Origin: Streptomyces sp. NBC_01210
Lineage (GTDB): Bacteria > Actinomycetota > Actinomycetes > Streptomycetales > Streptomycetaceae
DNA: 64,000 bases
NCBI RefSeq assembly: GCF_036010325.1
Contig: NZ_CP108549.1
Coordinates: 7,998,001-8,062,000, forward strand
Direction: 5' to 3'
In this document: positions 8,839 to 17,039 of the stretch, piece after piece
Position numbering within the stretch: position 1 is the stretch's first letter
Layout of the letters: every line of letters starts with the position of its first letter
Notes under the pieces: generated by a model
Told to the model about the DNA's origin: nothing
The model's input: the letters and a program-made list of their open reading frames with translations, nothing else
The model's database searches: none
Position numbers and translations under genes: made by a program

Positions 8839-9054
8839 CGCGACGGGGTCCAGAGGGACGGACCTGCTTGCCGGTCCGTCCTGCCCGAGGTGTTCGGCCG
8901 ACAGGCCGCACCTCAGGCAGGACGGGTCGTCCGCGCCTGTGGCCGGGCCGTCCTTCCCGTCGGGCACACCCATGCCCGGACCCAGTGGAATCCCGGCAGA
9001 GATCCCGATGAGCGTCCGCAACTGTGCGTTCAGACCCTCCCGTGCGTGCGCCAT
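8827..9054 (-). CDS. Hypothetical 75-aa protein with a CxxC pair (doubtful)
   Basis: The ORF directly follows the carboxylase gene in the minus direction, 31 bp downstream of its stop. An AGGAG lies 11 bases before the ATG at 9054. The peptide starts MAHAREGLNAQLRTLIGISA and contains one SCLRCG pair; I recognise no family. It does not look like the epsilon subunit that often accompanies acyl-CoA carboxylases. Its 3' third overlaps the LAL terminator hairpin, which argues against a real gene. A partial tandem repeat (TGACAGGAC twice) lies in its leader. Confidence 0.3.
   Translation of the reverse strand: MAHAREGLNAQLRTLIGISAGIPLGPGMGVPDGKDGPATGADDPSCLRCGLSAEHLGQDGPASRSVPLDPVASVP
8856..8881 (+). 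terminator. Intrinsic terminator after the LAL gene
   Basis: GGACGGACC and GGTCCGTCC form a perfect 9-bp stem with an 8-base loop, beginning 18 bp after the LAL stop codon. There is no T-run, as is common in Streptomyces. It also falls inside the doubtful convergent ORF at 8827-9054. Confidence 0.65.
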
Positions 9055-9085
9055 GTGAACAGCAACTCCTGTCCTGTCAGTCCTG

Positions 9086-10690
9086 TCAGAGTGGAATATT
9101 GCTGTGCTTCTTCGGCAGCGGCGCGACCCGCTTGTTCCGCAGGGCGCGCAGCGCCCTGATCACGGAAATCCGCGTCTCGGACGGCGCGATGATGTCATCG
9201 ACGCAGCCGCGTTCGGCCGCGGCATAGGGGCTGGTCAGCGTCTCCTCGTACTGTTCGGTAAGGGACCGCTCCAGCGTCACGGGGTCCTCGGCCGCGGCGA
9301 GATCGCGGTGGAACAGCAGGTCGATGCCGCCGCGTGCGCCCATCACGCCAATCTCCGCAGTGGGCCAGGCGAAGCAGATGTCCGCGCCCAGCTCCTTCGA
9401 GCCCATCACCGCGTACCCGCCGCCGAACGCCCTGCGGGTGATGACGGTGATCTTGGGCACGGTGGATTCGATGTAGGCGAACCCGAGTTTGGCGCCACGG
9501 CGGATGATCCCCCCGTACTCCTGGACCGTGCCCGGCAGGAAGCCGGGAACATCGACCAGGGTCAGGATCGGAATGCCGAACGCATCGCAGAACCGGACGA
9601 ACCGAGCGGCCTTCTCCGCGGCGTCGATGTCCAGCGAGCCGGCCAGGTGCATGGGCTGGTTGGCCACCACGCCGATGGTGTGCCCTTCCATCCTGGCGAA
9701 CCCGCACAGAATGTTCTGCGCAAACTGCGGGTGCACTTCGAGCAGGTCCGCGTCGTCCACGAGCCGTTCGATCACCTGGTGCATGTCGTACGGCTGCTCG
9801 GAGACGTCCGGGATCACCGAGTCCAGTTCAAGGTCCCGGGCCGTGCCCGCCGGATCGACACGTGTGGGGTAACTCGGCGGCTCAGCAAGGTTGTTGCTCG
9901 GGAAATACGACAACAGGTCCTTGACGTACGCGAGCGCGTCCTCCTCGTCGGCCGCCATGTAGTGCGCGTTGCCCGTCCGCCGCGCATGAACGCTCGCCCC
10001 GCCGAGCTCTTCCAGGCCCACCGTCTCACCGGTCACCGAGCGGATCACGTCGGGACCGGTCACGAACATGTGTGAGGTCCGGTTGACCATGACGATGAAG
10101 TCCGTCGCGGCCGGGGTGTACACCGCGCCGCCGGCGCACACGCCCATGATGACCGAGATCTGCGGGATCATTCCCGACGCGGTGACCACCCTCCTGGCCA
10201 CCTGGCCGTACGCGGAGAGGGCCAGCACGCCCTCTTGGAGCCGCGCGCCGCTGGAGTCGTTCATACCGATCACCGGGCAGCCGATCTGCATGGCGATGTC
10301 GAGGAGCTTGCCCACCTTCTCCCCGAACACCTCGCCGACGCTGCCGTTGAAGGAGGTCGCGTCCTGGGCGTACACGCACACCTGACGGCCGTCGACGGTT
10401 CCCAGGCCAGTGATCACGCCGTCGCCCATCGGGCGTCGGCTGTCGATGCCGAAGTTGGTCGAGCGATGGCGGGCCAGCGGGTCGGTCTCCATGAAGGAGC
10501 CGTCGTCCAGGAGCAGTTCGATGCGCTCGCGCGCGGTGAGCTTTCCCAGTACGTGCTGCCGCCGCGCTGCCCGCGGCGATCCCGGCTCGCGTGCCAGCTG
10601 CTGCCGTTCCCTGAACTTCTCGATGCGCTCTGCGGTGGTGTGCCGTACGGCACGTGCCGGCTGGGGTGTGGACTCGGGCCGCGCGGTCAT
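9086..10690 (-). CDS. Acyl-CoA carboxylase carboxyltransferase (beta) subunit
   Basis: The 534-residue product is a full-length AccD5/PccB-type carboxyltransferase. Its N-terminal half has KLTARERIELLLDDGSF, GGAVYTPAATDFIVMV (acyl-CoA site) and SGARLQEGVLALSAYG. The C-terminal half has LVDVPGFLPGTVQEYGGII and AFGGGYAVMGSKELG. It transfers CO2 from biotinyl carrier protein to acetyl-, propionyl- or longer acyl-CoA, making malonyl-type extender units. No biotin carboxylase (alpha) subunit is encoded nearby, so it must borrow the primary-metabolism one. The start ATG (10690) overlaps the FMN-reductase stop by four bases. In the cluster it probably supplies the extender for the PKS or the KAS set. 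Confidence 0.92.
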   Translation of the reverse strand: MTARPESTPQPARAVRHTTAERIEKFRERQQLAREPGSPRAARRQHVLGKLTARERIELLLDDGSFMETDPLARHRSTNFGIDSRRPMGDGVITGLGTVDGRQVCVYAQDATSFNGSVGEVFGEKVGKLLDIAMQIGCPVIGMNDSSGARLQEGVLALSAYGQVARRVVTASGMIPQISVIMGVCAGGAVYTPAATDFIVMVNRTSHMFVTGPDVIRSVTGETVGLEELGGASVHARRTGNAHYMAADEEDALAYVKDLLSYFPSNNLAEPPSYPTRVDPAGTARDLELDSVIPDVSEQPYDMHQVIERLVDDADLLEVHPQFAQNILCGFARMEGHTIGVVANQPMHLAGSLDIDAAEKAARFVRFCDAFGIPILTLVDVPGFLPGTVQEYGGIIRRGAKLGFAYIESTVPKITVITRRAFGGGYAVMGSKELGADICFAWPTAEIGVMGARGGIDLLFHRDLAAAEDPVTLERSLTEQYEETLTSPYAAAERGCVDDIIAPSETRISVIRALRALRNKRVAPLPKKHSNIPL

Positions 10691-11295
10691 CTGGTTGCCC
10701 CCGCCATGGCCTCGCTCGAGCCACCGAACGCCATGGCGAATTCGGTCACTTGCCGGCCGACCGTCAGCAGCTGCGTCTCGAATCGGCGGCCGGTCTCGAT
10801 GTCGCTTGAGGTCAGAGGATGTTCGGTCGTGTTCAGCGTGACGCCCAACGGGGTCGGCCAGCCGCGCAGCGCGTGCACGATGGACCGCAGCGCGCACAGG
10901 GTGGTCCCTGCGGACTGCCACCCGGCGGCGGTGACCACACAGCCGACTGCACGCCCGTCCAGATAGGGCCGGGGGTCGTCACTGAGATCCTCCAGATAGT
11001 CCAGCGCGTTCTTGACCAGCCCCGAGACGCCGCCGTGATAGCTGGGGCTGGCCAGCAGCACGCCGTCCGCGCGGGCGAGTGCGTCGAGCAGTTCGAGGGC
11101 GGTCTCGCTGCGCTCCGTATGCTGCGGCTGGAAGAGCGGCAGCACGCCCAGAGATCCGGCATCGAAGAGACGGGTCCGGGCACCGGCCTCCGCCGCGCCC
11201 CGCAGCGCCATTGCCAGCGCCTTGTCCGTCGTCGATCCAGGTCGTCCCGTGCCGCCGATGCCGACGACCAATGGCTTCAACTCGCTCGGCCACAT
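10687..11295 (-). CDS. NADPH-dependent FMN reductase
   Basis: The 202-residue flavodoxin-fold protein of the SsuE/NADPH-FMN reductase family has VVGIGGTGRPGSTTDKAL at the phosphate-binding loop and LLASPSYHGGVSGLVKNALD at the flavin contact. It makes free reduced FMN from NADPH. The embedded luciferase-like monooxygenase in NRPS2 needs exactly this cofactor, so the pair is functionally coherent. I took the ATG at 11295; a TTG two codons earlier sits better behind GGGAG and is an alternative. It is co-transcribed with MbtH upstream and coupled to the carboxylase downstream (ATGA at 10690-10687). Confidence 0.88.
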   Translation of the reverse strand: MWPSELKPLVVGIGGTGRPGSTTDKALAMALRGAAEAGARTRLFDAGSLGVLPLFQPQHTERSETALELLDALARADGVLLASPSYHGGVSGLVKNALDYLEDLSDDPRPYLDGRAVGCVVTAAGWQSAGTTLCALRSIVHALRGWPTPLGVTLNTTEHPLTSSDIETGRRFETQLLTVGRQVTEFAMAFGGSSEAMAGATR

Positions 11296-11336
11296 GGCCA
11301 AGTCAATCGTCTCCCTTCCCGGCCGTGGCCGGCGGT

Positions 11337-11543
11337 TCAGCCGACGCGCACGCTGCGTGGGCGCAGATCCGTCCACACCTCTTCGATGTGAGCGAGGCAC
11401 TCCTCCTTGCTGCCGGAGAACCCCTCTGCGTGCCAGCCGTCCGGCATCGGCAGCGACACGTCCCAGATCGAGTACTGCTCTTCCTCGTTGAGCACTACTG
11501 CATAGCTGCCGGCTGCTTCCGGAGTGCTGCCGTGGTCCGCCAT
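11337..11543 (-). CDS. MbtH-family NRPS chaperone
   Basis: The 68-residue protein shows the family signature: [22 protein letters not shown] with the conserved Trp residues, then [20 protein letters not shown] ahead of RPRSVR. MbtH-like proteins bind adenylation domains and make them soluble and active. It lies between the amidohydrolase and the FMN reductase in the NRPS operon, so it presumably serves the three A domains here. Confidence 0.95.
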   Translation of the reverse strand: MADHGSTPEAAGSYAVVLNEEEQYSIWDVSLPMPDGWHAEGFSGSKEECLAHIEEVWTDLRPRSVRVG

Positions 11544-11561
11544 GAGTTGCCTCTCCCCCCG

Positions 11562-12797
11562 CTACTTGCGGGTGTCCTTGATGATGGTGCCGCCCTTCAT
11601 CACAAGGACGACGCGGTCGGGGTTGTCGAAGAGTTCGGGCTCGGCGAGCGGATCGAAGTCCACCGCGACGAGATCGGCGTACTTGCCCGCCTCGATCGAG
11701 CCGATCCTGTCCGCGACGCGCATGATGGAGGCGTTCACCGAGGTGGCCGACATGATCGCCTCCCGCGCACCGAGGATCTTGGCTTTGAGCGCGATTTCCA
11801 GGCCCCGCCGGTTCTGGTTCGGCCCGATGAGGTCGGAGCCGGAGCCGACGGGGACGCCGGCCTCCCGGGCGGCCAGCAGCCCGTCGGTCATGCCCTGCAT
11901 CGTGTCGCCGACGCGTTCGCGGATCTGCGGCGGCAGTCCGTGCTGTTCGAAGTTCTCCGTGAGGACCTGCGCGATGGACAGGGTCGGCACGAGGCTGACG
12001 TTGCCGGCCGCCATCATCGCGGCGGTTTCCTCGTCGATCCCGGTTCCGTGCTCGACGCACTCCACGCCCGCCTTCACGGCGTTGTGGATGCCCGCGACGT
12101 TGTGCGCGTGGACTGTGACGTAGGTGTGCCGGGCCCGTGCCTCGGTCACCGCCGTGGCGATCTCCTCGATGGTGAACTGGGTGTCGTCCAGCGAGTCGGC
12201 GATGGACACCACCCCGCCGGTGACTGCCATCTTGAGGAAGCTCGCGCCCTGCCTGAAACACTCACGAGCGGCCTTGCGCACCTCGTCACTGCCGTCGGAG
12301 ATACGGCCCACGGCGGTCAGCCCGCGCACCCGGAAATGAAACGTCTCATCCGGCGGCAGGAACGGCGAACCGAGGTGCCCGTGTCCACCGCACTGCACCA
12401 GGGGGGACGCGGACGCCCAGATCCTGGGCCCGGGCACGAGCCCACGGCCCACGGTGCGCAGCACTCCATGGTCGATCCCGCCGCAGTCGCGGACCGCGGT
12501 GAACCCGGCTTCGACGGTCTGGCGCAGCGTGCGGAAGATGTCCGCGGCCCGCTCGGCGACGGACAGTTCCATGTTGAGGATGGCCCGCGACTCGCTGGAG
12601 TGCCCGAGGTGGACATGCGCGTCGATGAGGCCGGGCAGCAAGGTCAGCCCGCTGAGGTCGACGAGGTCGGCATCGCGCGCCGGTCCCCTTACGTCCGCGT
12701 CGGCGATCCGTTCTCCGTCGATCAGCACCGAACCCCGGGGCACCGGGTCGCCGCCCAGTCCGTCGATGACCGTGGCGCCGGTCAGGAGTTGAGGCAT
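11562..12797 (-). CDS. Metal-dependent amidohydrolase (imidazolonepropionase-like)
   Basis: The 411-residue cytosolic TIM-barrel amidohydrolase keeps the metal ligands: HxH in LIDAHVHLG, a Lys in SFLKMAVTGG, His in YVTVHAHN and VEHGTG, and the final Asp in GSGSDL. The small N- and C-terminal beta-sandwich strands (LLTGATVIDGLGG, AGKYADLVAVDFDPL) are present. The family hydrolyses C-N bonds, including Xaa-Pro dipeptides and N-acyl groups. Placed 6 bp after the PKS stop, it likely acts on the peptide product, for example by removing a protecting residue or opening a ring. The reaction itself is inference. Confidence 0.88.
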   Translation of the reverse strand: MPQLLTGATVIDGLGGDPVPRGSVLIDGERIADADVRGPARDADLVDLSGLTLLPGLIDAHVHLGHSSESRAILNMELSVAERAADIFRTLRQTVEAGFTAVRDCGGIDHGVLRTVGRGLVPGPRIWASASPLVQCGGHGHLGSPFLPPDETFHFRVRGLTAVGRISDGSDEVRKAARECFRQGASFLKMAVTGGVVSIADSLDDTQFTIEEIATAVTEARARHTYVTVHAHNVAGIHNAVKAGVECVEHGTGIDEETAAMMAAGNVSLVPTLSIAQVLTENFEQHGLPPQIRERVGDTMQGMTDGLLAAREAGVPVGSGSDLIGPNQNRRGLEIALKAKILGAREAIMSATSVNASIMRVADRIGSIEAGKYADLVAVDFDPLAEPELFDNPDRVVLVMKGGTIIKDTRK

Positions 12798-12803
12798 GTC
12801 TCG

Positions 12804-15800
12804 TCACTTCTCCGTCCTGGTGGTGGTCGCGCCGCCGTCGGGCGCGGGCAGCAGTTGCCGGCGTACGAAGAACCCGAGCATCCGCTGGAAGAAGGAGGCG
12901 TCCAGGGCTGGTGCGGGTGCCAGGTTCGGCGTCCGCAGGACGCTTCCGCAGTCGATCGCGGGCATCCGCCGGTCGGGCACATCTCCGAGCATGGCCATCA
13001 GCGGTGCCAGGGCGTTGTCCTCGCCCTCACGGTCCACCTGCTCGATGAGCGCCGCACGCCACTCCTCGAAGGGCACGCTGCGCACGGGATACCCGAACTC
13101 CCTGATCCTCTGGAAGATGTGGTTCCACTCGAGCGGCTGCGGGTCGATGGTGTGGAACGTCCGGTTCCGGGATTCCGGCCGCTGGGACAGTCCGACGACC
13201 AGCTTCGCCAGGTGGTCCACCGTGCCGACGGACAGTTCGTACGCACGTAGCGGCGCAAGCCCCAGCTGGACGCATCCCTGGATGACTTTGGTGATGTAGT
13301 CCTCGCTGTTGGCGGCGCCGTTACGGCTGTCGCACAACACCCCGCCCGCGCGGTAGACGGACACCGGGATCCCGCGCTCCCGCGCAATCCCGACCAGACC
13401 TTCGGCCACCCATTTGCTCTGGCTGTACGAGGTGTCGTGACCGACCGGCGGAGGCAGCGGATCGTCCTCGCGGAGGGTGTCCCGCTCGCCGGTCATCGCA
13501 CCGGCGAGGACCGCCAGCGTGGAGATGTGATGCACGGGTTTGAGGCGCGACCGGGCAGCCAGCCGCAGAATCTCCTGGGTGCCGAGCACATTGGCCGACT
13601 TCAGGGCACGGTAGGGACGTACGAAGTTGACCCATGCGCCGCAGTGGTAGATGGCGTCGACCTCTGTGGCCAGCTCGTCGAAGCCGTCCGGCGTCAGGCC
13701 GAGCAGCGGCTTGGCCAGGTCGCCGGTCACCACGCGCAGCCGGTTCCCGGGCACCGCCAGGCCGTACGAGTCCAGCGCGGCGCGGACCCGTTCCACTCCC
13801 TCCGCCACGTCCGCGGCCCGTACGAGGCACAGGACCGTGGCGTCCGTACGTTCCAGCAGCTCGGCGCAGAGGAAAGCGCCGACGAAGCCGGTGGCGCCGG
13901 TGAGCAGCACGGCCCTCGGCGGTCCGTCGTGCGGAGCGGGCAGATCGCCCGCCCGGATGTCCTCGTCGAGCAGCACCTCGTCCTCGAGGACCGGGCCCGA
14001 CGGAACAGCCGGGGCATCCGTGCCGCCCAGCGCCCGTTCGACCATGGCGGCCAGCGCCGCCACCGTCGGCGCGCGCAGCACGTCCCGGGCGGCGAGGCCG
14101 GTGACGCCCATGCGCCGCAGCTGACGGGTCGCCTGCGTCACCATCAGCGAGTGCGCTCCCAGATCGAAGAAGTCGTCGTCGACTCCGATCCGGTCGACAC
14201 CCAGCAAGCTGCACCAGATGTCGGCTACTTGGCGTTCCGCCTCGGTGCGTGGAGCCACCTGCCCGTCGGCGTGGTCCCCGACCGCCTCGGATGCCGCATC
14301 CTCGAAGTCCGGCTCCGGCTCGGTGTGCGGCCGGGTCCGCTGCGCCTCGACCCAGTACCGCTTGCCCTGGAACGGATAGGTGGGCAGCGGCACACGGCGC
14401 GGGGCGGCCTCGCCGTGGAAGGCGTTCCAGTCCACGGGGACCCCCTGCTGCCACAACCGGCCGACGGCGGTGACCAGGTGGGCCAGATCGGGCGTCGGGT
14501 CGCGCGGCAGTCCCATCGTGGAGACCGCGACCGGAGCCGGCGCCATTCGCTGGGCGGTGGCCAGCGACGTCAGCGCCTTGCCCGGGCCGACCTCCAGCAG
14601 CATCCGGCCGGGCCGGTCCAGAACGCTGCGCACTCCGTCGGCGAACCGCACCGGCCGGCGCAGATGCTGCGCCCAGTACGCGGCGGATGTGGCCTCCATC
14701 GGAGTGATCCAGGTGCCGGTGACGCTGGAGACGAAGGGTATCTCCGGCTTGGACAGCGCAAGTTGCTCGACCTTGCGGGTGAATTCTTCGAGATAGGGAT
14801 CGACCATCCACGAGTGGCTGGCCACCGGCACGCTCACCTTGCGGCAGTCGATGTCGCGAGCGCGCAGATCCGTGAGGAGCGCCGCGATGTCCTCGTCCGG
14901 CCCTGCGACCACCGTCAGATCGGGCGCGTTGACCGCCGAGACCGACACTCGGTCGGACAGCAGGTGCAGCAGCTCCTCCTCGGGCAGCTGCACGACGAGC
15001 ATCCGGCCCGGCGGCATCTTCGCGAACAGCTCGCCCCGGGCGAGGGTGATGTCGAGCGCGCCCGGGAGGGTGAACACTCCGGCGAGGCAGGCAGCAACGT
15101 ACTCGCCGAGGCTGTGCCCGATCATCGCTGCTGGGCGTACGCCCCAGGCCATCAGCTGACGCGCCAGCGCGTACTCGATGGTGAACAGCGCGGATACCAC
15201 GCCGGCCCCCTGGCCGCGTCCCATAGTGGCGGCGCCACCGGCGAGTTCCTTGCCGCTCAGGGCGGTGAAGGCGGCGGGGAAGAGCAGCCTGCGCAGGTCG
15301 AACCCAAGCCTCGGCGCCAGCAGCTCGGCACACCGGTCCACCTCGGTACGGAACACCTTCTCCGAGCGGTAGATGTCCAGGCCCATGTCCGGGTGCTGCA
15401 TGCCGCCGCCGGGGAAGGCGAAGACCGCCTCGTGCTTCCCGTCGGGCGCGGCTCTGGTGATCAGCCGGTCCGGCTCCTCGCCCCGCAGCGCGCGCACCGC
15501 GTCCGCCGTGTCCGTACAGACCGTGAACCTCCGCAGCCCGAAGCTCCGTCGGCCGTCCTGCAGCGTGAACGCCACGTCGGCCAGGGTCTGGGACGAATCC
15601 GCGCGGTCGAGGTGGGCGGCCAGCCGCTCGGTCGCGGCATCCACGGTGGTCCGGTCACGTCCGGAGACGGGCAGCAGCTGCCACTCCCGCGGCTGCGCCG
15701 GCGAGGGCTCGGCGGCTGCGGCCGGTGCCTGTTCGATGACGACGTGTGCGTTGGTGCCGCCCACCCCGAATGAGCTCACCCCGGCCCGCCGCGGTCCGCT

Positions 15801-17039
15801 CGCCGGCTGCCAGTCGCGGGCGCCGTTCGGCACATAGAACGGCGTGTGTTTCAGCCGGAGTTCGGGGTTGGGCCGGGTGAAGTTCGCGGTGGGAGGGATC
15901 TGCGCGTGATGTACGGCGAGGGCGGCCCGCATGAGTCCGGCGACGCCCGCCGCCGCGTCCAGATGCCCGATGTTGGCCTTGACCGAGCCCAGCGCGCACT
16001 GGCCCACGGCGTCGGCGGACAGCTGGAACGCCTGCGTCAGTGCGGTGACCTCGATCGGGTCGCCCACTTGAGTGGCGGTGCCGTGCGCCTCCAGATAGCC
16101 GATGGTGGAGGGATCGACGTTGGCAATCGCCAGCGCCGAAGCGATCACCCGGGCCTGCCCGTCGACGCTGGGGGCGGCGAATCCCGCCTTCATCGAACCG
16201 TCGTTGTTGACCGCGGAACCCCGGATCACGGCGTAGATGTGGTCACGGTCGGCCAGCGCCTCGGACAGCCTGCGCAGCACGAGCACCACAGCGCCGTTGC
16301 CCGGCACCGTGCCGCCGGCCGTCGCGTCGAACGGGCGGCAGCGGCCGTCGCCGCTGAAGAGCCCGCTGTCCGCGACCGGATAGCCGGCCTTCAGCGGCAC
16401 ATTGACCGTCACCCCGCCGGCCAGCGCGACATCGCACTCGTAACTGAGCAGCGACTGGCAGGCCACGTGGGTGGCGACCAGCGAGGTCGAGCAGGCCGTC
16501 TGCACCGTGTAGGCCGGGCCGGTCAGGTCGAGCAGATAGGCGATCCGGGTGGCAAGGAAGTCCTTGTCGTTGAACATCCGCGTCGCGGGGGCCATCGGCG
16601 AGCGCAGGAAGCGCGTATTGGTGTTCAGGTTCTGGGCCATGTACTTGTTCATGAACGAGCCTGCGAACACGCCGACGGTGCCGTCGAAGCGTGCCGGGTC
16701 GTGACCGAAGTCCTCCATGGCCTCCCAGGCGGTCTCGCAGAACATGCGCTGCTGGGGGTCCATCGTCTCGGCCTCGCCCGCGTTGAAGCCGAAGAACGAG
16801 GCGTCGAAGTGGTCCGCGCCTTCCAGATGACCGGACGCGGGGACATAGTCGGGATCGGCCAGCGTCTCCTCGTCGATGCCCGCGGCCGCCAGCTCCTCCC
16901 GGCCGAACCAGGTGATCGACTCCACCCCGTCGCGCATATTGCGCCAGAAGTCATCGACCGTCCTGGCCCCCGGTACTCGGCAGGCCAGGCCGACGATGGC
17001 CACCGGCTCAACGCCGTCCAGCTCCTCGCCGCCCGTCAC
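12804..17039 (-). CDS. Type I PKS module KS-AT-ACP-thioester reductase
   Basis: This is a 1411-residue single module. The KS (about 10-440) has Cys183 in QTACSTSL, His319 in EAHGTAT and His359 in ANIGHL. The AT (about 535-845) has Ser643 in GHSLGEYVAA; the VASHS motif near 742 is neither the clear malonyl nor methylmalonyl signature, so the extender is unsure. The ACP (about 930-1000) attaches phosphopantetheine at Ser964 in GAHSLM. The terminal reductase (about 1043-1400) has LLTGATGFVG and Y1205SQSK. There is no KR, DH or ER, so the product entering the reductase should be a beta-ketoacyl thioester, released with NADPH as an aldehyde or alcohol. The start overlaps the NRPS2 stop (ATGA), which fits Gly-loaded NRPS2 passing its chain here. 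Confidence 0.93.
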   Translation of the reverse strand: MTGGEELDGVEPVAIVGLACRVPGARTVDDFWRNMRDGVESITWFGREELAAAGIDEETLADPDYVPASGHLEGADHFDASFFGFNAGEAETMDPQQRMFCETAWEAMEDFGHDPARFDGTVGVFAGSFMNKYMAQNLNTNTRFLRSPMAPATRMFNDKDFLATRIAYLLDLTGPAYTVQTACSTSLVATHVACQSLLSYECDVALAGGVTVNVPLKAGYPVADSGLFSGDGRCRPFDATAGGTVPGNGAVVLVLRRLSEALADRDHIYAVIRGSAVNNDGSMKAGFAAPSVDGQARVIASALAIANVDPSTIGYLEAHGTATQVGDPIEVTALTQAFQLSADAVGQCALGSVKANIGHLDAAAGVAGLMRAALAVHHAQIPPTANFTRPNPELRLKHTPFYVPNGARDWQPASGPRRAGVSSFGVGGTNAHVVIEQAPAAAAEPSPAQPREWQLLPVSGRDRTTVDAATERLAAHLDRADSSQTLADVAFTLQDGRRSFGLRRFTVCTDTADAVRALRGEEPDRLITRAAPDGKHEAVFAFPGGGMQHPDMGLDIYRSEKVFRTEVDRCAELLAPRLGFDLRRLLFPAAFTALSGKELAGGAATMGRGQGAGVVSALFTIEYALARQLMAWGVRPAAMIGHSLGEYVAACLAGVFTLPGALDITLARGELFAKMPPGRMLVVQLPEEELLHLLSDRVSVSAVNAPDLTVVAGPDEDIAALLTDLRARDIDCRKVSVPVASHSWMVDPYLEEFTRKVEQLALSKPEIPFVSSVTGTWITPMEATSAAYWAQHLRRPVRFADGVRSVLDRPGRMLLEVGPGKALTSLATAQRMAPAPVAVSTMGLPRDPTPDLAHLVTAVGRLWQQGVPVDWNAFHGEAAPRRVPLPTYPFQGKRYWVEAQRTRPHTEPEPDFEDAASEAVGDHADGQVAPRTEAERQVADIWCSLLGVDRIGVDDDFFDLGAHSLMVTQATRQLRRMGVTGLAARDVLRAPTVAALAAMVERALGGTDAPAVPSGPVLEDEVLLDEDIRAGDLPAPHDGPPRAVLLTGATGFVGAFLCAELLERTDATVLCLVRAADVAEGVERVRAALDSYGLAVPGNRLRVVTGDLAKPLLGLTPDGFDELATEVDAIYHCGAWVNFVRPYRALKSANVLGTQEILRLAARSRLKPVHHISTLAVLAGAMTGERDTLREDDPLPPPVGHDTSYSQSKWVAEGLVGIARERGIPVSVYRAGGVLCDSRNGAANSEDYITKVIQGCVQLGLAPLRAYELSVGTVDHLAKLVVGLSQRPESRNRTFHTIDPQPLEWNHIFQRIREFGYPVRSVPFEEWRAALIEQVDREGEDNALAPLMAMLGDVPDRRMPAIDCGSVLRTPNLAPAPALDASFFQRMLGFFVRRQLLPAPDGGATTTRTEK

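Noticed and set aside
13437..15773. 778-codon plus-strand frame opposite the PKS
   Set aside because: It lies entirely within the KS-AT-ACP-reductase gene and has the composition typical of shadow frames.
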